Below are positions 21,910-29,967 of a stretch of DNA of 64,000 nucleotides, piece by piece. A program made the position numbers and the translations under genes. The stretch spans positions 2,745,001 to 2,809,000 of the forward strand of contig NZ_JARUBM010000002.1 of assembly GCF_029626175.1 (NCBI RefSeq), given 5' to 3'. Origin of the DNA: Micromonospora sp. WMMD1082. Lineage in GTDB: Bacteria; Actinomycetota; Actinomycetes; Mycobacteriales; Micromonosporaceae. A model generated the notes under the pieces. It saw only the letters and a program-made list of their open reading frames with translations, searched no databases and was not told the DNA's origin. How positions within the stretch are numbered: the first letter of the stretch is position 1; each line of letters begins with the position of its first letter.

Positions 21910-22395
21910 TCTCCGCTATGCCGGACGAAGTATCCCCAAGTCCGGTCAACCCGCTTGCTTGGGGCAATCAGCTCGACGGATTCCGACGGTGCGAAGCGGG
22001 CGAGCTACCGGACAGAAATGCCGCCGTGCAGCAGCTCGGACATTCCGGGGCGTGGACGTCAAGAGCCCCTAACTGGTCGGGGGTCCGTCAGCGCGCAGCC
22101 AGCGGAGGCCCGTGACGGAAGCTGCACAGGCTGATCTATTCGGCGTCGGCGAACCGCACCGGCGGTTCGGCCGGTCGGATTGGGATCACGGGCACCACCC
22201 GATGCCCGTGAGATGGAAAGTGGTAGCGGGTTACCGGCGATCGTGGCGCTGCGGTTCGTATGGTGGTAGCTCCGGCCCACTCGAACGGATACCCAAACGG
22301 AGAGGTACAAGGCCGCAGAACGCAGGCCACGGCCGATGTCGTGGCCGCGCGGCCAAGTGGCGGCCGGACTTTGTACAGGGTGGTGGATTCGTGGG
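21910..22395. other. Gene-poor stretch in the relic island
   Basis: No convincing gene occurs in these 486 bp. A frame opening with a GTG near 22112 (TEAAQADLFGVGEPH) begins like a real protein but soon turns into low-quality sequence and runs into vapC. It may be a fragment of a lost gene. No inverted repeats of insertion-sequence type were seen. Confidence 0.5.
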
Positions 22396-22806
22396 TCAGT
22401 TCTGGCCGGGGCTTGCTACGGGTAGTCCTGCTTCCTTGGCGCAATCGAGCAGCCGCCGGTCGTAGGTGACGAAGGCGGTGAGTGCCGTGCCGGACTCGTT
22501 GGTCAGCACCTGGGCGGTAGCCAGGTGGATGGCGTCGAGGCTGCGGAGCGTCGGCTCGGCGAACGCGGCTGCGGTTGCACGGATCGTGCTGTCGATCTCC
22601 AATCGGAACAGCCGTCCGACAGCAGCCGGCACTCCGATCAACGCCTGCGGAGCTGATCGGCGCAGCGCTCTGGGTACTTCCACCTCGACGAGCGCGGAGG
22701 AGACCAGCGGCACGTCGTCGTGCTTGTTGAGCCAGGAGACAAGGTCGGCGCTGCATGCTTCCTGCCGCACCAGCTTGACGACGGCGGCGGAATCGAGATA
22801 GATCAC
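22396..22806 (-). CDS. PIN-domain ribonuclease toxin VapC
   Basis: This 136-residue PIN-domain protein has the expected acidic metal-binding residues: Asp5 (MIYLDSAAVVKL), Glu41/43 (SSALVEVEVPRAL), Asp91 (LRSLDAIHLATA) and Asp116 (VTYDRRLL). VapC toxins cleave RNA, often tRNA or rRNA. It overlaps the upstream antitoxin by 4 nt (ATGA) and is translationally coupled to it. All catalytic positions are intact, so the module is probably functional. Confidence 0.92.
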   Translation of the reverse strand: MIYLDSAAVVKLVRQEACSADLVSWLNKHDDVPLVSSALVEVEVPRALRRSAPQALIGVPAAVGRLFRLEIDSTIRATAAAFAEPTLRSLDAIHLATAQVLTNESGTALTAFVTYDRRLLDCAKEAGLPVASPGQN

Positions 22807-23081
22807 CAGCGCTCCTCGTCACGCATCGCAGCAAGCGAGGCGGCCACGTCCACACTCTCGTCACCGAGCTTCGGTGGGAGTGGAACAGGGCCCCCACCGG
22901 TGGGGGCGACGGCCCGCCCTGCCGCTACCAGCTTGGCCAGAATCGACCTGTCGTCGCCTACCGGAACAAGTCGGGCGATCGGGTGTCCACGATCGGTGAT
23001 CTCGACGGTCTCCCCGCCACTCACCCGAGCCAACACCTGGCTCGTGTTCTGGTTCAGCTCCCGGACACCGATGCGTTCCAT
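22803..23081 (-). CDS. VapB-type antitoxin (Phd/YefM family)
   Basis: The 92-residue product begins MERIGVRELNQNTSQVLARV and GGETVEITDRGHPIARLVPV, the classic Phd/YefM DNA-binding fold. A Pro-rich toxin-binding tail follows (PTGGGPVPLPPKLGDESVDV, then AASLAAMRDEERW). The ATG at 23081 lies 11 nt from a perfect palindrome, the likely autoregulatory operator. Confidence 0.92.
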   Translation of the reverse strand: MERIGVRELNQNTSQVLARVSGGETVEITDRGHPIARLVPVGDDRSILAKLVAAGRAVAPTGGGPVPLPPKLGDESVDVAASLAAMRDEERW

Positions 23082-23091
23082 GGACACGAGT

Positions 23092-23110
23092 GTAGAACAA
23101 AATGTTCTAC
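23092..23110. promoter_or_regulatory. Palindromic vapBC operator
   Basis: GTAGAACA and TGTTCTAC form perfect 8-bp arms around AAA. On the gene's strand the element ends 10 nt before the vapB start, so bound VapBC would block transcription or translation initiation. Confidence 0.75.
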
Positions 23111-23152
23111 GATTCCAGCTCCAAGGTTTGTCGGGTTGGTTCGGGTATCCGT

Positions 23153-25612
23153 TCACTCCAGCCGTGCTCGTACCAGGGATCGCGGCTCACGTCCGGCGAA
23201 CAGCCAGCCGAGAGCTGCGGCGACCAACGGGACGCCGACAGCGATCACGAGCAGTTCCACGAGCGGCACGCGCGCCAGCTCGTTGAACTGGTCGCGGGAT
23301 GAGCCTGCCACGATGACGGTGTACGCGGCACCGATGCCCAGGATCCCGCCCAGCAGTGCGAGCCCGCCAGCCGTTGCCGAGGTGAGCCTGCGCCGGATGC
23401 GACCCGTCGCGCCCGTTGCGGTAAGCGTGCGCAGGTCGGCTGCCGCCTCGGCCCGGATCAGCCCGACGGTCATGGCAAGGATCGCGAGCGCGAGTACGGC
23501 TCCGGCCGTTGTCGCGATTGCGCGCAGTGCCAGGAGTCCAGCGCTCTTGTCGCGGTCCTCGACGACCAGTCCCGCGTCGAGCGCGAGTTCCCGTGCTCCG
23601 GTGAGCTGCTCCGCGGTCAACGGTTGGGGGGTCTCGACCAGCCAGCCGGTCCGCACTGGTTGCCAGTTGTTGCGGTACAGCGCCGCCGGTGTGAGGAGCG
23701 TCTTCGGAAGCGACTCGAACTGCGGGGTCGGCAGCCGCTGGGTGGTCGCCTGGGGAAAGGACCGCGCGGTCTCGCCAGACTCGGCACGCAGCAACAGGTC
23801 CGAGCCGGGCTGCGTGGTCAGCACGTCCGTTGTTCCTCCGATGCTGGCGGGATCGACGCCGTAGTACCGCAGGATCTCAGGTGTGGCGACCAACGGTGCC
23901 TGCCGCGCACCGGAGCCCGGGTCGGTCTGCGGGCCGACATCGACCGGCAGCCGCCCGGTCCGTCCGCCGTCCGCATCGGCCCGCGGAATCTCGATTGGGT
24001 CTATCGCGACTGCGAGGGGGATGACGGTGGGGTTGGCGAGCGTGGCAGTGTACTGCCTGACCTGGGCCTCGATCGCGGTCAGCTGATCCGGTGTGCGGTC
24101 GGGAACGCGTAGGCCGGGGACGTCGATCCAGATGAGAAGCTGGCGGTCGGAGAGGTTGCTCTCGGCGGTGGTCTGCTCGACGACGTTCGCCGCGAGCACG
24201 ATCCCGGTCGGGATCGCGAGCGCCACGCTGATCGCGGCCAGCGCGGCGCTCGACCGGGCCTGATGGCGGGCGAGGTCACGTAAGGCTAGTCGGGCAGCGA
24301 CCGGGAGCCGGGCGCCGACGGCGGCGAGCACCCGGACCGCGAGCGGGGCGACGAACAGAAGTGCGAATCCGATCGCCAGCGTGCCAGCGACGACCAGCGC
24401 CAGATCGGCGATTTCCAACTCGTTGTCACCCGCCGCGTTGTTGCGTTGGGCGAGCCGCAGCGACCCGACGCCCAGCACGAGAAGCACAACGGCGGCCACC
24501 GCCGAGCGGCGGGCCCGCTTGGGCCGTGGCGGGCGCGAGGACAGCGCACGTGTTATCGGTACCCGGGCAGCGGTGCGCGCCGGCCACCAGGCCGCGGCGG
24601 TCGCCGTCAGGAGAGTCAGCAGTACGACGGCGACGATCTGCCACCACGGTAGGTCCAGCCGGTCGATGCGGTGTCCCGCCGCCGTTTCGAACCGTGGCGT
24701 CACGGCGAACCACATCAGCACGCCTGCGACAGTGCCGACCGCCGACGCCGCGGCACCGACCGCGGCACCGTGGGCCAGCAGCACGAGACGGAGGTGTCGT
24801 GGAGTCGCCCCGACTGCGGCGAGCAGGCCGAGCTGGCGCAGCCGACGGTGCGCGATGACGGCGAAGCCGGCCGTCGCGATGAGGCAGATGAGCAGCATGC
24901 TCACCGCGAAGACGCTGAACACACCGGCGGCGGCCTCGACCCACTCGTGCGTGGGGCGCAGCTCGTACACGGGCTGGCCGTGCTGCGCGCGGTACTCCGC
25001 GAACCGTGCCGGATCGGCGGCGGTGAGCACCGTAATCGCCGCCGACGGTTCGGGCTGTGCCGGCGCGACGAGGATGAACTCCGCGCGCAGATCGCCGGGG
25101 TTCTCGACCAGGCCGACCACGGTCCAGGTGCGCCCGTCGAGCGTCAGCACGTCGCCGACGCGTACCCGCAGGTCTGCCGCTATCTCGTCGGTGAGCGCCG
25201 CCTCGCCGGCCGCGGTCGGATAGCGACCCGTCAGCAGCCTTAGCATCGGCCCGCTGTACGGCCCGTGCGGATCCTGCGCCCGCAGCTCGACGGTGTCCGC
25301 CGAAGTCGGGGCCGGCAGGTACCGGTGCCCGATCACGTCGATCGTGCCGAACCACTCGCGTGCCTGCGCGATCTGTGGATCCGGTGACCGATCGTCGTCG
25401 GCGTACAACGTGAACCGCTGGCTGGCGTCGCCGAACCTGGCGGTGCTTGGCGGTGTCAGGTGGTAGCCGGCCGACACGCCCACGACGGCTGCCGTGACGG
25501 CGACGGTCAGGAGCGTCAGCACCGCGATCTGCTGGCGCCACTCGCGACGGAACAGCCGCCACGCCCAGCGGACCACCGCGCGCCGGGCCGGCAGGCCGCC
25601 GTTACGGCTCAC
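23153..25612 (-). CDS. FtsX-like ABC transporter permease
   Basis: This 819-residue membrane protein has the double-FtsX layout of MacB/LolC-type permeases: an N-terminal helix (QQIAVLTLLTVAVTAAVVGV), a large extracytoplasmic domain (about 50-215), three helices, a further cluster (about 370-440), a second soluble domain and three C-terminal helices (for example VLALAILAMTVGLI and GLALLGGILGIGAAYTVIVA). Such permeases usually transmit ATP hydrolysis mechanically rather than forming a channel. It overlaps the ATPase gene by 4 nt. The substrate is unknown; drug or lipid export is possible. Confidence 0.9.
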   Translation of the reverse strand: MSRNGGLPARRAVVRWAWRLFRREWRQQIAVLTLLTVAVTAAVVGVSAGYHLTPPSTARFGDASQRFTLYADDDRSPDPQIAQAREWFGTIDVIGHRYLPAPTSADTVELRAQDPHGPYSGPMLRLLTGRYPTAAGEAALTDEIAADLRVRVGDVLTLDGRTWTVVGLVENPGDLRAEFILVAPAQPEPSAAITVLTAADPARFAEYRAQHGQPVYELRPTHEWVEAAAGVFSVFAVSMLLICLIATAGFAVIAHRRLRQLGLLAAVGATPRHLRLVLLAHGAAVGAAASAVGTVAGVLMWFAVTPRFETAAGHRIDRLDLPWWQIVAVVLLTLLTATAAAWWPARTAARVPITRALSSRPPRPKRARRSAVAAVVLLVLGVGSLRLAQRNNAAGDNELEIADLALVVAGTLAIGFALLFVAPLAVRVLAAVGARLPVAARLALRDLARHQARSSAALAAISVALAIPTGIVLAANVVEQTTAESNLSDRQLLIWIDVPGLRVPDRTPDQLTAIEAQVRQYTATLANPTVIPLAVAIDPIEIPRADADGGRTGRLPVDVGPQTDPGSGARQAPLVATPEILRYYGVDPASIGGTTDVLTTQPGSDLLLRAESGETARSFPQATTQRLPTPQFESLPKTLLTPAALYRNNWQPVRTGWLVETPQPLTAEQLTGARELALDAGLVVEDRDKSAGLLALRAIATTAGAVLALAILAMTVGLIRAEAAADLRTLTATGATGRIRRRLTSATAGGLALLGGILGIGAAYTVIVAGSSRDQFNELARVPLVELLVIAVGVPLVAAALGWLFAGREPRSLVRARLE

Positions 25613-26334
25613 GGGTTCGCTCCCGGTGCCAGGAGGGATTCCGGGCCACGGCTCGGTACCGTCTGGTCGACCACCCGGCCGTCCCGCAGGAACACCACGC
25701 GGTCGGCCCAGGAAGCCATCTGGGCGTCGTGGGTCACCACCACGCCGGCCACGCCATCGTGGCTGGCCAGGCGGAGCATGCGCATCACCGTCTCGCCGCT
25801 CAACGAGTCGAGCGCGCCGGTGGGTTCGTCCGCCAGCAGCAGCCGCCGTTCACCGACGACGGCCCGCGCGATCGCCACCCGTTGGCTCTCGCCGCCGGAC
25901 AGCTCGTCCGGGTAGCGGGTGGCCCGCTCGGTCAGGCCGAGCTTTGCGAGTACCTCCATCGCGGCTGCCCGGGCAACCCTGACCTTCACGCCGTCCAGCT
26001 CCAGCGGAAGCGCCACGTTCTCGACGGCGGTCAGCCCGGCGAGGAGGTTGTAGTTCTGGAAGACGTACCCGATGGACTGCCGCCGCAGCCGCGCGCGGTC
26101 GTGGCGGGACAGGCGCGCCAACTCGTGACCGGCGATGACGACGTCGCCGCTTGTCGGTTCCTCCAGCGTTCCGGCGATCGTGAGCAGCGTGCTCTTGCCT
26201 GAGCCGCTCGGGCCCATCACCGCCACCAGCTCGCCGGCCCGAACGGACAGGTCGACCTCGCGCAGCGCGTGGACCTCGGTGGGGCCCGATCCGTGGACCT
26301 TGGATACCTGGCGCAGTTCGACGGCCGCACTCAT
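25609..26334 (-). CDS. ABC transporter ATP-binding protein (MacB/LolD type)
   Basis: The 241-residue ATPase has Walker A GPSGSGKST (41-49), Q loop QNYNLL, signature LSGGESQRVAIARA (145-158), Walker B LLLADEPT (165-172) and the switch His in VVVTHDAQ. The start is the ATG at 26334, overlapping the padR stop by 4 nt; the open frame upstream lies inside padR. It is the partner of the FtsX-like permease. The padR-ATPase-permease order indicates an exporter regulated by its own PadR repressor. Confidence 0.95.
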   Translation of the reverse strand: MSAAVELRQVSKVHGSGPTEVHALREVDLSVRAGELVAVMGPSGSGKSTLLTIAGTLEEPTSGDVVIAGHELARLSRHDRARLRRQSIGYVFQNYNLLAGLTAVENVALPLELDGVKVRVARAAAMEVLAKLGLTERATRYPDELSGGESQRVAIARAVVGERRLLLADEPTGALDSLSGETVMRMLRLASHDGVAGVVVTHDAQMASWADRVVFLRDGRVVDQTVPSRGPESLLAPGANP

Positions 26335-26909
26335 CGCCGTACCCCCGCGATCCTGCGACCGAGGCGGGGCGCGGAGGTGGTGTCCTTGCTCGCGGTGCGG
26401 GCCGGTAGGCGCTTGAGCCGGGCGTCTGTGGTGTCGAGCCACCGGACGATCGCTTCTATCCGGAACAGCTCCGAATCCACGACGAGCGACAGCTCCACCT
26501 CATCCTCGGCGATCTCGGACTTCAGATGGGTGTACTCCTGCATCGCCTGCACGAGGTGCCGTCGGTGCCCCTGGAGCAGCTCGGGCAGATCCACACCGGG
26601 TACCCGCATCGCTACGAGCACCTTGATGACGAGTTCGTCGCGCGGTGGTGGAATCACGTCCGGTGGTGTGCGCAGCCACCCGTTCAGCTCGTCGGAGCCG
26701 GTCGGCGTGATCGTGAAGACGTTCTGGGGCCCGCCGGAGCCCTCCGACTCGACGAGGCCGTCGCGCTCCAGGCGCTGAAGAGTGGTGTAGACCTGCCCGA
26801 CGTTGAGCGGCCATACCTCCCCAGTTCTGGACTCGAACTCCTGCCTCAGCTGAAGGCCGTACTTGGGGCCCTCGCTGAGCAGGGCCAACAGGGCGTGCCG
26901 GATACTCAT
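26331..26909 (-). CDS. PadR-family transcriptional regulator
   Basis: This 192-residue regulator has the PadR winged helix: MSIRHALLALLSEGPKYGLQ, then VGQVYTTLQRLERDGLV and FTITPTGSDEL. A C-terminal helical dimerisation domain follows, containing LLQGHRRHLVQAMQEYTHLK. The start codon abuts a perfect 11-bp inverted repeat. It is the first gene of an operon with the ABC ATPase and permease, so it probably represses their expression until a ligand, often a toxic compound, binds. Confidence 0.93.
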   Translation of the reverse strand: MSIRHALLALLSEGPKYGLQLRQEFESRTGEVWPLNVGQVYTTLQRLERDGLVESEGSGGPQNVFTITPTGSDELNGWLRTPPDVIPPPRDELVIKVLVAMRVPGVDLPELLQGHRRHLVQAMQEYTHLKSEIAEDEVELSLVVDSELFRIEAIVRWLDTTDARLKRLPARTASKDTTSAPRLGRRIAGVRR

Positions 26910-26930
26910 ACCGAGTATGATACTCGGTAT
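26908..26930. promoter_or_regulatory. PadR operator overlapping the padR start
   Basis: ATACCGAGTAT and ATACTCGGTAT are perfect 11-bp arms separated by one base. The repeat touches the first codon (ATG at 26907-26909). It contains TATCAT-like -10 sequence, so the operator, promoter and start nearly coincide. Confidence 0.85.
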
Positions 26931-26951
26931 ACTGGTCTCGCGGTCAACGGT

Positions 26952-27557
26952 TCAGGATGGCTGGCGGGCGGCCTGGGTCTGGACGAGTCCGTCGACGCCG
27001 CGCAGGAAGGTCTCGCAGATCAGTGCCGGGTCGAAGAGGCAACCGGCCGCCATGGCGCCGTCGCGGAGCATGACGAAGTGTTGCGCGGCGGCCTCGGCTT
27101 CGGCCTCTTGGATGCGCGCCATCAGGGCGTTGATCGTGTCGAGGAACCACTGCCGATGGGCGAGTACGGCCTCGTGCACGGGGTGGTCGGGGTCGGGATA
27201 CTCGGCCACGGCGTTCAAGAAGGCGCATCCGCGGAAGCCGGGGGACTGGATGCTCTGGGCGATCCCCGCGGCGACGGCCCGGACGGTCTCCGTTGCCGGT
27301 AGGCCGGCGGCGACGGCTTCGTTTACCTGGTCGCGGATGGCGTGGTCGGCTACCTGCAGATAGGCGAGGACGAGCTGTTCCTTGCCGGGGAAGTGCCGGT
27401 AGAACGTGGCCCGGGTCACCTTCGCCTCGGCGATGATCCGGTCGACGCCGACCGAATGGATTCCCTCCGCGTAGAAGATCTTGCTCGCCGTGGTGAGCAG
27501 TCGCAGTCGTGCCTCGGACGGCCGGGTCTCGGTTTCGCTGGAGGCCATGGGTTTCAT
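26952..27557 (-). CDS. TetR-family regulator
   Basis: The TetR helix-turn-helix reads LLTTASKIFYAEGIHSVGVD and RIIAEAKVTRATFYRHFPGK, followed by LVLAYL and a C-terminal ligand domain with FRGCAFLNAVAEYPD. The start is set at MKPMASSETET (27557); MASSETET at 27548 is also possible. It is divergent from a small membrane-protein gene at 27684, and two near-identical operators lie between them. The ligand is unknown. Confidence 0.9.
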   Translation of the reverse strand: MKPMASSETETRPSEARLRLLTTASKIFYAEGIHSVGVDRIIAEAKVTRATFYRHFPGKEQLVLAYLQVADHAIRDQVNEAVAAGLPATETVRAVAAGIAQSIQSPGFRGCAFLNAVAEYPDPDHPVHEAVLAHRQWFLDTINALMARIQEAEAEAAAQHFVMLRDGAMAAGCLFDPALICETFLRGVDGLVQTQAARQPS

Positions 27558-27566
27558 GGTAGCGAT

Positions 27567-27580
27567 AGAACGTTCGGTCT
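27567..27580. promoter_or_regulatory. TetR operator copy 1
   Basis: AGAACGTTCGGTCT differs in one base from the perfect inverted repeat at 27615. It lies 10 nt upstream of the tetR start, so binding would repress tetR itself. Confidence 0.7.
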
Positions 27581-27614
27581 TGACGAACGGCGGAGCGCTC
27601 GGCAAACTAGTGAC

Positions 27615-27628
27615 AGAACGTTCGTTCT
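27615..27628. promoter_or_regulatory. TetR operator copy 2
   Basis: AGAACGTTCGTTCT has perfect AGAAC/GTTCT arms. It lies 48 bp from copy 1, on the side of the gene at 27684. A TTGACG (27580-27585) between the copies may be the -35 of that gene. Confidence 0.75.
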
Positions 27629-27683
27629 ACCGAATGGTGCTCCGGCGTCGGGTCGCCGTCCGGTGACCCTCGAAAGGATCACG

Positions 27684-28235
27684 ATGAGCACCCTTGCCAC
27701 CTCCGGCATCTCGACGACGGCGGCCGCCCTGCGGAGGCTGTACTTCGTCCGCTTCGTGTTCGCCATCACCTGGGCCATCGTCATGTTCACGACCGCCACG
27801 CAACTCGGCCCGCTCACCGTCGCGCTGCTCGTGCTCTATCCGCTGTTCGACGTGGCCGCCGCCATCGTCGACGCTCGCGCGTCGCGCACCACCGGGTCGC
27901 CCACCCTGCTGTACGCCAACGTCGCGGTCAGCCTGCTCGCCGCCGTCGGCCTGGCCATCGCCGGCGCGTCCGGAATCCCGGCGGTCCTGCGCGTCTGGGG
28001 TGCCTGGGCGATCGTGGCCGGCCTGATTCAGCTGCTCGTGGGTGTCACCCGGCGCAGGATGGGCGGCCAGTGGTCCATGATCGTCAGCGGTGGCATCTCC
28101 GTACTCGCCGGTGGGGTGTTCATCGCGAGCGCCGCCGCGGACAACCCGGCGCTGACCAACGCGATCGGCTACGCCATCCCCGGCGCCATCTTCTTCCTCA
28201 TCTCCGCCGTGCGTCTCGGCCGGACGGCGAAGTGA
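27684..28235 (+). CDS. Small integral membrane protein (HdeD/DUF308-like)
   Basis: This 183-residue protein consists almost entirely of six hydrophobic helices, for example FAITWAIVMFTTATQLGPLT, VAVSLLAAVGLAIAGASGIP, MIVSGGISVLAGGVFIASAA and AIPGAIFFLISAVRLGR. The paired-helix, Gly-rich pattern resembles the DUF308/HdeD-like group, but I cannot assign a function. The start is the ATG at 27684 after GAAAGGATC. It is divergent from the TetR gene and probably its regulatory target. Confidence 0.8.
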   Translation: MSTLATSGISTTAAALRRLYFVRFVFAITWAIVMFTTATQLGPLTVALLVLYPLFDVAAAIVDARASRTTGSPTLLYANVAVSLLAAVGLAIAGASGIPAVLRVWGAWAIVAGLIQLLVGVTRRRMGGQWSMIVSGGISVLAGGVFIASAAADNPALTNAIGYAIPGAIFFLISAVRLGRTAK

Positions 28236-28281
28236 GGTAGGTCACGGGAACTTCGGGGACGCGGCCGGACAGGTCAGGTTC

Positions 28282-28932
28282 GTGAGGATGAATCCGCGAG
28301 CCAGGATCCGGGCCGGTGATCCGGAGGCGTTCCGAGAGCTGTTCGACGAACATGCCCGCTCGGTCTACAACCACGCCTTCCGGTTGACCGGGAACTGGTC
28401 GGTGGCAGAGGACGTGGTGTCACTGACCTTCCTGGAGGCGTGGCGGCTACGCGACCGCGTCGACGGCGGCAGCGAGCGGGGTTCACTGCGCCCGTGGCTG
28501 CTCGGGATCGCCACGAACGTCGCCCGCAACGTACGCCGGGCCGCCCGCCGCCACGACGACGCGCTGGCCCGGCTGCCGAGAGCGGATGCCGTCGCGCCGG
28601 ACTTCGCCGAGGAGGCCACCGGCCGGATCGACAATCGGCGGCGGCTCGCCGTGGTGCGGGCGGCGCTGGCCGCCCTGCGCGGGCCGGAACGCGAGGTGCT
28701 GGCGCTCTGCGTGTGGGCCGGCCTCGACTACGCCGAGGCGGCGGAGGCGCTCGGCGTCCCCGTCGGCACGGTGCGTTCCCGGCTCTCCCGGGCGCGCCGC
28801 AAGCTCGAGAAGCTCGTCGCCGACGGAAAACTCGGCCCGGTCGCGCAGATCCGGGAACCGCGTACCGGCCACGGACAGGTAGATGGTGACCGCGGACCCG
28901 CGGTCCTGTTCGCTCAGGAGACCCCGCGATGA
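28282..28932 (+). CDS. ECF-type RNA polymerase sigma factor
   Basis: Region 2 reads AFRELFDEHARSVYNHAFRL followed by NWSVAEDVVSLTFLEAWRLR. Region 4 reads LRGPEREVLALCVWAGLDYA followed by EAAEALGVPVGTVRSRLSRA. The 216-residue length fits an ECF sigma factor with a short tail of about 40 residues. The start is a GTG at 28282 or the ATG two codons later. It overlaps the next gene by 4 nt, so the two form a regulatory pair. Confidence 0.92.
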   Translation: MRMNPRARIRAGDPEAFRELFDEHARSVYNHAFRLTGNWSVAEDVVSLTFLEAWRLRDRVDGGSERGSLRPWLLGIATNVARNVRRAARRHDDALARLPRADAVAPDFAEEATGRIDNRRRLAVVRAALAALRGPEREVLALCVWAGLDYAEAAEALGVPVGTVRSRLSRARRKLEKLVADGKLGPVAQIREPRTGHGQVDGDRGPAVLFAQETPR

Positions 28933-29879
28933 ACCAGCACCCGAACCGGCCTGACTCGTACGAGCCAGCGGAGTTGGCCCGGCTGTTGCCCGGGCCCACC
29001 GAGCGGGATCTCCCGGGCGACCGTCACCAGCAGCTCCAGGAGTTCGTGATGAGTCACATCCAGCAAGACCTGCGGCCGGATGCTAAGGCACCGCGCCGCG
29101 CCACCAAGCCCCGGCTCGCCGTCCTGGCGGCAGGGCTGACGGCCGTCGTGGCCGGCGCCGTCGCCGTGGTGGCCGTCGGCAACGGCGGCCTCGGCGGCGC
29201 GGAGACCACGCCCGCCGTGGCGTACGAGCAGACGGGCCGGGACATCCTGCTGGTGGCGGCCACCACCGCCGCAGCTCGGACGTCCGGCGACTCCGGCACC
29301 TACTGGCACGTCACCACGGATTCGACGGACGAGTCGGGTGGCCCGTTCCGGACCGAGTCGTGGACCGCGCGGGACGGCCGGGCCTGGCACCGGAGCACGG
29401 AGAACGGGGCCGTCGAGGGCGGCACGGTCGCCCCGTTGCGGGTGGGCCGGGTGATCGAGGCCGACATCGCGCAGCTTGAGCAGCTGCCGACCGACCCGGC
29501 CGCGTTGACCAGGTGGATCGCCGACGCCGTGGCGCGCAGCGGCGTGGACCAGGACGCCGAGCTGCGTGACCATCTCGTCTTCGATGGTCTGCTGGCCCTG
29601 GTCTCCGTCCTGCCGTCCCCGGCGGCGGTGCGTTCGGCGGCGTTCCGGGCGCTCTCCGAGTACCCGAACATCGAGAACGCCGGTCCGGCCGGTGGCGGGC
29701 AGGCGGTGCTCGTCACCTACAGCCAGCGGGCGGTGGCGAAGCTGATCGTGCACCCGGAGACCTCCCAACTGCTGGAGCAGGCGTTCTACGAGTCGGCGGA
29801 CGCGGCGAAGGGCGATGGCCCGGGTGGTCCCGGCTCCCACAAGATCACTACCGAGTGGACCGACACCCTGCCCGGCTGA
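28929..29879 (+). CDS. CU044_5270-family membrane protein, putative sigma-factor partner
   Basis: This 316-residue protein has a cytoplasmic N-terminus (about 1-60, with LARLLPGPTERDLPGDRHQQ), one membrane helix (LAVLAAGLTAVVAGAVAVVAV, about 63-83) and an extracytoplasmic domain with TYWHVTTDSTDESGGPFRTE and SWTARDGRAWHRS. This layout and its coupling to an ECF sigma gene match the CU044_5270 family common in actinomycetes. An anti-sigma or signal-sensing role is likely by position, but no zinc-binding anti-sigma motif is visible. Confidence 0.8.
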   Translation: MNQHPNRPDSYEPAELARLLPGPTERDLPGDRHQQLQEFVMSHIQQDLRPDAKAPRRATKPRLAVLAAGLTAVVAGAVAVVAVGNGGLGGAETTPAVAYEQTGRDILLVAATTAAARTSGDSGTYWHVTTDSTDESGGPFRTESWTARDGRAWHRSTENGAVEGGTVAPLRVGRVIEADIAQLEQLPTDPAALTRWIADAVARSGVDQDAELRDHLVFDGLLALVSVLPSPAAVRSAAFRALSEYPNIENAGPAGGGQAVLVTYSQRAVAKLIVHPETSQLLEQAFYESADAAKGDGPGGPGSHKITTEWTDTLPG

Positions 29880-29910
29880 TCGGGGGAGCGAGTCGGGTGG
29901 GTGTCCCCGT

Positions 29911-29944
29911 CGGGGCCGGACGATCAAATGGTCGCCCGGCCCCG
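29911..29944. terminator. Bidirectional hairpin terminator
   Basis: CGGGGCCGG (29911-29919) pairs with CCGGCCCCG (29936-29944), extended inward by CGA/TCG around an 8-nt loop. It lies between the convergent CU044_5270-family and hydrolase genes. Confidence 0.65.
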
Positions 29945-29967
29945 CTCGGCGGCCACCCGCCAGCCGG

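Noticed and set aside
22112..22465. Possible gene TEAAQADLFGVGEPH...
   Set aside because: It overlaps the end of vapC on the other strand and degenerates into low-complexity sequence after about 20 residues; kept only as a possible gene fragment.
20411..23150. Second attachment site (direct repeat of the tRNA-Ala 3' end) downstream of the integrase relic
   Set aside because: No second copy of the tRNA 3' sequence was visible within the window by eye, so an att pair cannot be supported.
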